Assembly (NCBI GenBank): GCA_004195045.1
Contig: SGBC01000005.1
Coordinates: forward strand, 1-11,986
Length of the DNA stretch: 11,986 bases
Source of the DNA: Candidatus Acididesulfobacter guangdongensis
Lineage (GTDB): Bacteria > SZUA-79 > Acidulodesulfobacterales > Acidulodesulfobacteraceae
Reading direction: 5' to 3'
The notes under the pieces were generated by a model, which had not been told where the DNA came from, did no database searches, and saw nothing but the letters and a program-made list of their open reading frames with translations. This document shows, piece after piece, positions 6,767 through 11,986 of the stretch. Numbering within the stretch: the stretch's first letter is position 1; every line of letters starts with the position of its first letter. Both the position numbers and the translations under genes were made by a program.

Positions 6767-7924
6767 ATGGCAGGATATATATTTAATTTAGACAGTGAAG
6801 ATTCATTAAAGTTGTATATAAACAATGGAATATATGCAACAAAAATAAATTATCCAGTTAATAGATGGAGAGACTTTCAGGAAGCTACTTTTGCGGATTA
6901 TGCTACTATGAAAGCGGGTGATAATGTTTATTTTTTTATTAAAAGAAATATTTATGGAATAGGAGAACTTACTAATATTAATAATGATTGTAAATATTCT
7001 AATTTTCTATCTATTAAAGATCCGCTTAAGGTCAAATATGATGAAATCAACAAAGAACTTTTATGGAATGAAAATATAATTGACAATAAATTTCAGCCAT
7101 GGGTTTGTTTCTTTAAACCTGCGCCATATTTTTTTACGAAAGGAATAGATATGGATGATGTTCTTGCTTCTAATCCTTCTGCTTTTAAAATGCTTAGGGC
7201 TTTTTGGAAGGTTTCGTTTATAAAATTTGACGACGAAGAGAATCAAGCATTAAAGAATATTATACTTAAGTTTAATCAAAGTTGTTTACAAGAACACACA
7301 TCGGATTGTATTTATACCACAAATTATAAATATTTCCACCAAGAAATTGACAATAAAGTTAAAAATAATGATTATATATTAAATTTAAGTACAATTTTAA
7401 GTTGTAATGACGAAGATGGTAGGTTGACACACGAAATGGCGTTAGAAGCTGGCATTTTATATCAATTATCTTATAGATACCCCAAAACTATTGATATATT
7501 AGGTGAATGGGATTATTTGTCTCACCAAGTAGTAGCTTCTCCTTTTAAACCTATTGATTATATGGATAAAATGGATATATTTGGTTTAAAGTTTATAACT
7601 GGTTTTGCTCCTATGAAATCGAAATATGTTGTTATAGAATTAAAAAAAGATTCAGGCTATAATCAAGATATAGAACAATTAATGAAATATGTCGATTGGG
7701 TTAAAGACGAATATTGTCATGGAGACTATTCGATGATTGAATCTTTTTTAATTGCGTTTGATTTTCCTGAAAATATTAATGAATATAAGAATAACTATGC
7801 GGTTAGAAATTACATTATAGGAAGGAGGCCTGCAAAATCGTCTAAATGGAATAATCTAAATATAGTTAAATATAAATATAATAAAGAACTAAATGAAATA
7901 GAATTTATTAAGTTTAACGAATAA
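6767..7924 (+). CDS. restriction endonuclease: N-terminal EVE-like domain + C-terminal PD-(D/E)xK nuclease
   Basis: 385 residues, with ribosome-binding site AAAAAGGT before ATG 6767. Residues about 2-110 (AGYIFNLDSED, WRDFQEATF, MKAGDNVYFFI, YGIGELTNI) look like an EVE/PUA-type fold, a domain known in other nucleases to read modified bases. The middle is unassigned. The C-terminal part has a PD-(D/E)xK arrangement: a helix with E227, the D of YMDKMD (270), and IELKK with E291 and K293, followed by helical IEQLMKYVDWVKDEY. The partner Dam-type methyltransferase is 13 bp upstream. It could be the cutter of a GATC-type type II system or a modification-sensing nuclease. Its stop codon abuts the P2 start (TAA then ATG at 7922-7927). 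The domain calls are by eye. Confidence 0.65.
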   Translation: MAGYIFNLDSEDSLKLYINNGIYATKINYPVNRWRDFQEATFADYATMKAGDNVYFFIKRNIYGIGELTNINNDCKYSNFLSIKDPLKVKYDEINKELLWNENIIDNKFQPWVCFFKPAPYFFTKGIDMDDVLASNPSAFKMLRAFWKVSFIKFDDEENQALKNIILKFNQSCLQEHTSDCIYTTNYKYFHQEIDNKVKNNDYILNLSTILSCNDEDGRLTHEMALEAGILYQLSYRYPKTIDILGEWDYLSHQVVASPFKPIDYMDKMDIFGLKFITGFAPMKSKYVVIELKKDSGYNQDIEQLMKYVDWVKDEYCHGDYSMIESFLIAFDFPENINEYKNNYAVRNYIIGRRPAKSSKWNNLNIVKYKYNKELNEIEFIKFNE

Positions 7925-8475
7925 ATGTTTAATTTCGCCATATCTAAGCGCATATTCATTCTCCCCGTTATTGCCGTTTTTGCCGGCGTGCTTTTGCTTT
8001 ATCCCTTTTTCTCCAGCAATTTTACCGATATTTATTTTGCCGTAACTACCGCTTTTTCAATTCATAAATTAATTATCCCCGCAGGTTTTAATTTAAAATA
8101 TCTCGTTCTTTTCTCCGGATTAATTTTTATGTCTTTGACCGATATGCTTTTTGAAAGAATACACAGGTTTATCCCTATATTTTTAATGCTGGCGGGCGTG
8201 TTGTTCGCTTATATGGCGAATAAGCCCCTTATTAACGCTTTTGAGGCGTTAGGCACAGGTTTAGGCATATTTATCCTAATCGATATAACAAGGCTCGGTT
8301 CTTACGCCACAGGCGACGTTTTATCGGCGGGAGCGATAGGGGCGTTCGTAGGGATAGAAAATATAATTATTATTTCGATATGCGCTATAATATTAGGAAA
8401 GCTAATAACTTATTTCAGCGCAAGATTGGACGGGATATTTGATAAAAGCAGGGTAAAACAGTTTCATTTTGCTTT
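7925..8475 (+). repeat. direct repeat P, copy 2 (mate 4731-5282)
   Basis: This is the intact member of the repeated prepilin-peptidase-like pair. After about 8475 it continues with its own C-terminal helix (VPVLFLVTALLFVLTLYL), which copy 1 has lost. No third copy of E follows: cargo begins immediately after the gene. Confidence 0.9.
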
Positions 8476-8548
8476 TGTGCCGGTGTTGTTTCTGGTGACG
8501 GCTCTTCTGTTTGTATTAACGCTGTATTTGCCCTTTCAAGCCTTTTAA
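7925..8548 (+). CDS. P2: prepilin-peptidase-like (A24-type) membrane protein, intact copy
   Basis: 207 residues, very hydrophobic, with about six membrane helices. Two aspartates at membrane edges fit the A24 aspartic peptidase pattern: D73 in SLTDMLFERIHRFIP and D131 in SYATGDVLSAGAIGAFVG, a variant of GxGD with Ala at the first Gly. A24 enzymes cleave leader peptides of type IV prepilins or related proteins in the inner membrane. The N-terminal zinc-cysteine methylation domain of PilD is absent, as in the short preflagellin/TadV-like forms. The first aspartate-to-IP spacing (nine residues between D73 and I83) is longer than usual, so family assignment is probable rather than certain. The ATG directly follows the nuclease stop with no clear ribosome-binding site. 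P1 at 4722 is a damaged copy. Confidence 0.7.
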   Translation: MFNFAISKRIFILPVIAVFAGVLLLYPFFSSNFTDIYFAVTTAFSIHKLIIPAGFNLKYLVLFSGLIFMSLTDMLFERIHRFIPIFLMLAGVLFAYMANKPLINAFEALGTGLGIFILIDITRLGSYATGDVLSAGAIGAFVGIENIIIISICAIILGKLITYFSARLDGIFDKSRVKQFHFAFVPVLFLVTALLFVLTLYLPFQAF

Positions 8549-8561
8549 TAAATTATTTTCA

Positions 8562-8590
8562 TTGACATAAAATTAACGGTATTATATAAA
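8562..8590 (+). promoter_or_regulatory. candidate promoter for the 8688-10130 nuclease pair
   Basis: A perfect TTGACA (8562-8567), a 17-bp spacer and TATAAA (8585-8590) lie just after P2 ends. Transcription from here would give a leader of about 90 nt that contains the two 18-19 bp repeats at 8609-8649. This is one of the two best sigma-70-type promoters in the window. Confidence 0.6.
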
Positions 8591-8608
8591 AAATAAGAAG
8601 GGATTAAC

Positions 8609-8649
8609 CCGTCCAGTTAAAAACGGAAAAGCCGTCCAGTTAGAACGGA
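8609..8649 (+). repeat. two tandem 18-19 bp repeats with inverted ends (operator-like)
   Basis: CCGTCCAGTTAAAAACGGA (8609-8627) and CCGTCCAGTTAGAACGGA (8632-8649) share all but two positions, with a 23-bp period (about two helix turns). Each copy begins CCGT and ends ACGG, so each could form a small hairpin or bind a dimeric regulator. They sit between the candidate promoter and the start codon at 8688. The GC-rich words stand out in an AT-rich leader. Possible roles: repressor operator, RNA structure that affects translation, or a mobile-element scar. Confidence 0.8.
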
Positions 8650-8687
8650 ATAAGCAAAACAACAGAAAATATAATAATCTAAAAGAT

Positions 8688-9380
8688 ATGGTTCAGGATA
8701 ATTTATTAAATTTGATACTTGAAATTAATAAAGCCACCGCAAATGATTTATTTAGAATGTACACTGCGAACGGCGGACCTAATTCTACCACTATATTATC
8801 GGGATTGATATTTCCGAAATATCGAAATGATAATAGTAAGATGACTTCTGAATTAGAATTAAGAATAAGCGAACAAGAAGCGAGAATGCTTTATTGTTTT
8901 AACTTAAATAATAATAATAAATATAAATACTTATATTCCATTGAAACGCCAACCAGTAAAATTTATAATTTTACCAAACTAGTGAGGAAAGACAATAACG
9001 GCAAACAAGGAAGAAGCGCACTTTCTGATTTAAGTATTTATGATTCATCAGAAAATAAGTTGCTTAACGTTGAGTTTAAGGCTCACAATCCGGAACAAAG
9101 AAGCTACGATAAAGACATAGAAAAACTTATAGGAGAAGCAGTTTGCGGCAATTGGTTTCATTTATTGAAAAATGCGGATAAAGGAACTATTCAGTCTTTA
9201 AATGATAAATTTAAATCTGCTCTAAATAAAATTAATCCCGAAAATATTCTTAAAGAGAACAAAGATTTATGGATTCTTTTCTTCATTGTTATTTTAGATA
9301 GAAATGAGACAAAACATAAACAATTAAGTTTTAGTCAGATTAGCGATAAAAATTATATAGAAAAATTATTTTCTGAATGA
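8688..9380 (+). CDS. putative PD-(D/E)xK nuclease-family protein
   Basis: 230 residues from ATG 8688 (weak AAAAG upstream). The core is visible: an N-terminal helix ELELRISEQEARMLYCF (residues about 55-71), the strand YSIETPTSKIYNF (83-95), SALSDLSIYD with D114, and LLNVEFKAHN with E129 and K131. D114, then E129-x-K131, is the PD-(D/E)xK spacing. The ETPTSK.Y.F and SD(L).IYD...NVEFK wording looks familiar from uncharacterised defence-region proteins, but I cannot name the family. A long helical C-terminal half follows. No methyltransferase is adjacent; an HNH nuclease gene follows by 36 bp (or 3 bp if a TTG start is used), so the pair may be one system. More AT-rich than the next gene. Confidence 0.6.
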   Translation: MVQDNLLNLILEINKATANDLFRMYTANGGPNSTTILSGLIFPKYRNDNSKMTSELELRISEQEARMLYCFNLNNNNKYKYLYSIETPTSKIYNFTKLVRKDNNGKQGRSALSDLSIYDSSENKLLNVEFKAHNPEQRSYDKDIEKLIGEAVCGNWFHLLKNADKGTIQSLNDKFKSALNKINPENILKENKDLWILFFIVILDRNETKHKQLSFSQISDKNYIEKLFSE

Positions 9381-9416
9381 TAATTGGTAAACGCAAAATA
9401 TAACCAAATTTATATA

Positions 9417-10130
9417 ATGGCTATTGAAGATTTTAACACCGACCCAAACATCCAAATTTGCTATTTATGCGGGACGTCTCTTTCCGGGGAAACTAACCGA
9501 GACCATGTTCCGCCGCAACAACTGTATGCCGATGCAATAAGGAAAAGCCATAATCCTAATCTCCTTACCCTGCCGGTCCATAAAAACTGCAATAGTTCTT
9601 ATTAGTTCGACGAAGATTATTTTGCCGCCACGTTAATGCCGCTTGGACTCGGTTCTTATTCCGGCAATGCATTTTACTCGGAAACGCTTTCTAAATTTAA
9701 ACAAAACAAAAAAGTAGGCTTAATCCGCAAAATTTTAGGCGAGTTTGAGCCTCGTCCATCTGGATTATATCTGCCGAACAATAAAGTAGCAAAACGGTTT
9801 GACGGCATGCACCTTAGACGTATAACATGGAAGATTATTCGGGGGCTATATTTTTATCATTTTAAAGAATTTATTCCGGAAAGAATAAAAAAGGATATCA
9901 GGATTGTCTCGCCAGGGGAAGAACCGCCGCCGGATTTCCTTGAGATTCTTAACGAACCGACGCATGGACAATACCCTGGTGTTTTCGACTATAGGTTTAT
10001 CGCTTTTCCCGAACTTCACAATTCCCATTACTGGGCAATGCTTCTATGGGATAGAATAATTCTAATAACCGTTTTCCAATATCCGGCATGCGAATGCGAT
10101 ATATGCGTTGCGCCGCTGGTATCGGTTTGA
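9417..10130 (+). pseudogene. HNH endonuclease gene interrupted by an in-frame amber codon
   Basis: One frame, about 238 codons from ATG 9417 (a TTG at 9384 is an alternative), interrupted only by TAG at 9603-9605. Before the stop come the zinc/HNH elements: CYLCG (two Cys), RDHVPPQQLY with the catalytic-type DH, and LPVHKNCNSSY with the metal-binding H..CN. After the stop the frame continues FDEDYFAATLMPLGLGS to the end at 10130, with a second CECDIC near the C-terminus. Related HNH proteins have Gln at the stop position (NSSYQ.DE.YF), so a single CAG-to-TAG change explains it. Without suppression only the HNH half (about 62 residues) is made. It is more GC-rich (33 G/C in 9901-9960) than the upstream nuclease gene, so the two may have different origins. 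Confidence 0.78.
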
Positions 10131-10146
10131 GCGGCTTAATCCTGTT

Positions 10147-10776
10147 TTAAGGTTTATATTTTTTAAAAACAGAAGACAACTCTTCTTTGTAAATACATAA
10201 AAAATCTTCAATTTCATAGGGTTTTAAGTAATAATTTTCGAATATCTCAAGGCATGGTATATATCCCATCTCTATATATTTTTTATTCCTAATATTAATT
10301 CCCATATTCTTAGCGCCTTTTTTTGTACCTGCATGCAAGTAAATTTTTTTAGGTAATTTATCGAGGTGTGCCCCTATTAAGAACGCTGTGTCGTAATAAT
10401 ATAATGGACCAATGTATTTTAATTTTTTAAGCGATTTAATTATAATTTCATGCAAATTGTGAAAATTATCGGCTCCGGAAATTTTAGTTTGATTGTCTAA
10501 CAATATATCTTTGGCTATATCAAGCTTATTTTTTGATTTAAGACGATGATGTGGATGTCTTTTGCCTTTACCTATAATCATTAAAGCGGCTTTTTTGATT
10601 GCATCGGTTATCGATGGCATGTTTTTAAATTCTTTAATTTCTTCGGCTGTGATTTTGCTATAGTTATATTTATATTCTTTTATATAGATTTCTAATTTTT
10701 TACATTCATCGGGGGCCGTATTTCTATTTATTATACTCGTTTCGATTTTGTTTTTTGTATACAATTTTTTAGACAT
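10147..10776 (-). CDS. unrecognised DNA-associated protein with possible helix-hairpin-helix-like motif
   Basis: 209 residues, basic, minus strand, in tandem with and 34 bp downstream of the repressor gene. Visible segments: a leading charged helix, ITDAIKKAALMIIGKGKRHPHHRLK (about 56-80) with a histidine cluster, a helix NLHEIIIKSLKKL, then YIGPLYYYDTAFLIGAHLDKLPKKIYLHAGTKKGAKNMGI (about 121-160). The IGPLYYYDTA...IG...L.....YLHAGT..GA pattern recalls a glycosylase-like helix-hairpin-helix fold in unnamed proteins; I recall this loosely and cannot confirm it. No catalytic residues can be assigned. It ends 16 bp from the HNH gene, tail to tail. Co-transcription with the repressor suggests it is part of the same element. 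Confidence 0.6.
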   Translation of the reverse strand: MSKKLYTKNKIETSIINRNTAPDECKKLEIYIKEYKYNYSKITAEEIKEFKNMPSITDAIKKAALMIIGKGKRHPHHRLKSKNKLDIAKDILLDNQTKISGADNFHNLHEIIIKSLKKLKYIGPLYYYDTAFLIGAHLDKLPKKIYLHAGTKKGAKNMGINIRNKKYIEMGYIPCLEIFENYYLKPYEIEDFLCIYKEELSSVFKKYKP

Positions 10777-10810
10777 AATAATTATATATCCATATTGTAT
10801 TAAACTATTT

Positions 10811-11512
10811 TTATATATCCTGCCAAACCCATTTAACCTTTCCTATTATAAAACTTTTTCCTGTTTTCAGTTCTTCATTTGAAATTTCAATATCATTATA
10901 TATTATATTCTTGGATTTTAAAACTATACCTTTTTGGTTTTTTGTAACATATCTTATTACTGGTCCTTCATAGGGCAAATAAACACAATATATATGCCCA
11001 GAAATAGGGATCCTATTTTTGCTATCTGTATCTATTCCGACATAAGCATTGTTTTTGATGTAAGGATCCATTCCTTTATCGTTTATTTTTAGGACTTCTA
11101 TTGATTGTGAATTAAATTCTTGTGAAATCATTAAAGTACCTATTGGTTTTATTCCAGGTAAATCGGCTAATTTTTTTATATTGTCAAATGCATTCATAGG
11201 AATAGTTTGATATTTTAATATATTAGGAAGAGATATATCAATAAATGATAAAATTGACGTTTCATAAAATGGTATATTATTTTCACTTTTTGTAAAAAAA
11301 TAAGAAATATCAACTTTAAAGACCTTTGCCAATTTTATTAAACATTCGATTGTAATACCCTTACCTTTTTCTTCCATCCTCCAAATAGTCATTTTACTTT
11401 TATTGATTGCCTTAGCAAGTTCTTCTTGTGAAAGTCCCTGCTCTTCTCGTTTTTTTTTTATTAATGAGGCAATTCTTGCTTTTATTTCTATATTTTCAGT
11501 TTCTGATATCAT
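10811..11512 (-). CDS. XRE-family repressor with inactive S24-like C-terminal domain
   Basis: 233 residues. The N-terminal helix-turn-helix (about 10-72) shows the Cro/CI pattern: KKKREEQGLSQEELAKAINKS, MTIWRMEEKGKGI, LIKLAKVFKVDISYFF. The C-terminal part (about 122-230) has the fold of S24/LexA-type domains: INDKGMDPYI, GHIYCVYL, IRYVT, then GIVLKSKN and IIGKVKWVW. The nucleophile position of the family motif (G-D-S-M-x-P) is Gly147 here, and the lysine position is Arg187, so self-cleavage is not expected; the domain probably dimerises or senses a ligand. It is divergent from the gene at 11648, across a region with a 13-bp inverted repeat that is its likely operator. No ribosome-binding site is visible; a TTGTTT-N17-TATAAA promoter (11549 down to 11521) would give an almost leaderless mRNA. 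Confidence 0.85.
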   Translation of the reverse strand: MISETENIEIKARIASLIKKKREEQGLSQEELAKAINKSKMTIWRMEEKGKGITIECLIKLAKVFKVDISYFFTKSENNIPFYETSILSFIDISLPNILKYQTIPMNAFDNIKKLADLPGIKPIGTLMISQEFNSQSIEVLKINDKGMDPYIKNNAYVGIDTDSKNRIPISGHIYCVYLPYEGPVIRYVTKNQKGIVLKSKNIIYNDIEISNEELKTGKSFIIGKVKWVWQDI

Positions 11513-11520
11513 AATATTTA

Positions 11521-11549
11521 TTTATATCATTAAATGTTACAATAAACAA
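11521..11549 (-). promoter_or_regulatory. candidate promoter for the repressor
   Basis: Read on the minus strand: TTGTTT (11549-11544), 17-bp spacer, TATAAA (11526-11521). The expected transcription start falls within a few bases of the start codon at 11512, so the message would be leaderless or nearly so. AT-rich context lowers certainty. Confidence 0.35.
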
Positions 11550-11559
11550 TAAAAAAATA

Positions 11560-11588
11560 TTGACATATTACAAATTATGTTATATTAT
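11560..11588 (+). promoter_or_regulatory. promoter of the truncated restriction-type gene
   Basis: TTGACA (11560-11565), an exact 17-bp spacer and TATTAT (11583-11588). The left arm of the inverted repeat lies inside the spacer and the -10 box lies in the repeat's central gap. A ribosome-binding site AAGGA (11635-11639) precedes ATG 11648, leaving a leader of about 55 nt. Confidence 0.65.
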
Positions 11589-11604
11589 ATGACATAATTT
11601 GTAA
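11568..11604. promoter_or_regulatory. 13-bp perfect inverted repeat, probable repressor operator
   Basis: TTACAAATTATGT (11568-11580) and its exact reverse complement ACATAATTTGTAA (11592-11604) are separated by 11 bp. Each arm is itself nearly symmetric (ACA-N5-TGT), so the pair could be two operators of about 11 bp with centres 24 bp apart, a lambda-like arrangement for a Cro/CI-type dimer. The repeat brackets the -10 box of the rightward promoter, so binding would block it. Confidence 0.75.
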
Positions 11605-11647
11605 AATATTATTCAATAAATTATTTAAAATAGAAAGGAAATAAAAT

Positions 11648-11884
11648 ATGGAAGAAAATATATTTTGTAAAAAAACTGATCAAAGAAATGAAAGCGATGT
11701 AGAGCAATTTTTTGCCATAAGATTATTAAAAGAACTTGGGTTTAAAGACAGTAATATTTTAACTAAATTTACAATTCCCAAACATCTTATCGGTAAAGGT
11801 GCAAAAAAGAAAGAACATAGACCAGATTATGCGATAAAAATAGGAAATACTTGGGTGATGATTGTTACAATGACATACCCGTAA
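11648..11884 (+). pseudogene. truncated N-terminal nuclease domain of a restriction enzyme (HsdR_N-like)
   Basis: 78 residues. The start of a large restriction protein is recognisable: RNESDVEQFFAIRLLKELGF, then ILTKFTIPKHLIGKGAKKKEHRPDYAIKIGNTWVMIV. It resembles the PD-(D/E)xK N-terminal domain of type I HsdR subunits and of fused methylase-nuclease enzymes (RPDY with D60, then a strand WVxxxxAK). The sequence stops matching right after WVMIV, exactly where the catalytic E/D-x-K should follow. The last residues (TMTYP) come from the opposite strand of a MarC-type gene. The protein therefore cannot work as it stands. It has a good promoter, operator and ribosome-binding site, suggesting that an intact version exists elsewhere or that the join is artificial. 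Confidence 0.7.
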
Positions 11885-11986
11885 ACCCCAACCAATATCA
11901 AAAGAGTTGTCAAAACTCCGGGTCCGACTATTAACGGAACTCCGATAGGCACAACGCCTAAATCAGCATTATTTAAAGATTTTTTC
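11827..11986 (-). pseudogene. MarC-family membrane protein fragment
   Basis: The minus-strand frame is open from the window edge to a stop at 11829-11827. The first part reads VVPIGVPLIVGPGVLTTLLILVGVYGYVIVTI, a good match to the MarC/UPF0056 signature (VPL..P.L.GPG..TT..). After about 11867 the frame (ITQVFPIFIA) is simply the reverse strand of the truncated nuclease gene. So only about 120 bp are real MarC sequence. MarC proteins are multi-pass inner-membrane proteins of unclear role. Confidence 0.7.

Noticed and set aside
7061-7246. Minus-strand open frame of 61 codons
   Set aside because: It lies entirely inside the EVE-like/PD-(D/E)xK nuclease gene on the opposite strand, with no independent coding signal.
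2382-8548. Composite transposon flanked by direct repeats
   Set aside because: The repeats are ordinary protein-coding genes (exported protein and membrane peptidase-like), with no transposase, terminal inverted repeats or target duplications visible.
8609-8649. Integron attC site or start of a CRISPR array
   Set aside because: There are only two copies with a 4-bp gap, no spacer-like unique sequences, and no GTTRRRY/RYYYAAC core pair; a local tandem repeat is the simpler reading.
9846-10028. Minus-strand open frame of 60 codons
   Set aside because: It is opposite the second half of the HNH gene, whose frame is clearly protein-like, so this is a shadow.
10142-10172. Weak inverted repeat (CTGTTTT...AAAACAG) between the convergent HNH and minus-strand genes as a terminator
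   Set aside because: The arms are only 7 bp, AT-rich, with a ~17-base gap, and one arm lies in coding sequence; too weak to call.

Overview
This is an AT-rich bacterial accessory region, probably from a Gram-negative and possibly uncultured organism. The hints are two Sec-type exported proteins, membrane proteins related to type IV prepilin peptidases, and a fragment of the flagellar export protein FlhA. There are no rRNA or tRNA genes and no recognisable integrase or transposase. I cannot name the taxon from the sequence alone.

Layout. Positions 1-129 hold the end of an flhA-like reading frame that stops abruptly. From 122 to 2906 runs a same-strand set of small genes: a 60-aa fragment, an unrecognised 90-aa protein, a coiled-coil protein, a small membrane protein, an unrecognised 174-aa protein, a HAD-superfamily phosphatase and an exported protein (called E1 here). 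From 3005 to 8548 two DNA modification/restriction modules are interleaved with second copies of two scaffold genes. The order is E1 - [beta-class methyltransferase + convergent putative nuclease] - P1 - E2 - [Dam-type methyltransferase + EVE-like/PD-(D/E)xK nuclease] - P2. E is the exported protein and P is a prepilin-peptidase-like membrane protein. E1/E2 and P1/P2 are direct repeats, roughly 85% identical as proteins by eye. P1 and E2 are damaged; E1 and P2 look intact.

From 8562 to 10130 a third cargo follows P2: a promoter, two near-identical 18-19 bp repeats, a PD-(D/E)xK-type nuclease gene, and an HNH endonuclease gene broken by one in-frame amber codon. From 10147 to 11884 is a fourth unit. 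A minus-strand pair (a repressor with a Cro/CI-type HTH and an inactive S24-like domain, plus an unrecognised protein) is divergent from a truncated restriction-type N-terminal domain. Between them lies a promoter overlapped by a perfect 13-bp inverted repeat. The last ~120 bp are a minus-strand fragment of a MarC-family membrane protein, joined directly to the truncated nuclease.

Reading of the whole: a nest of restriction-modification and nuclease modules carried on scaffold genes that may belong to a conjugative or pilus-bearing element. Very AT-rich cargo alternates with more GC-rich scaffold. The repeated E and P genes offer homology for gain, loss or exchange of cargo. The conserved genes at both ends (FlhA, MarC) are cut mid-gene, so the outer ~125 bp on each side may be rearrangement or assembly/amplification junctions.
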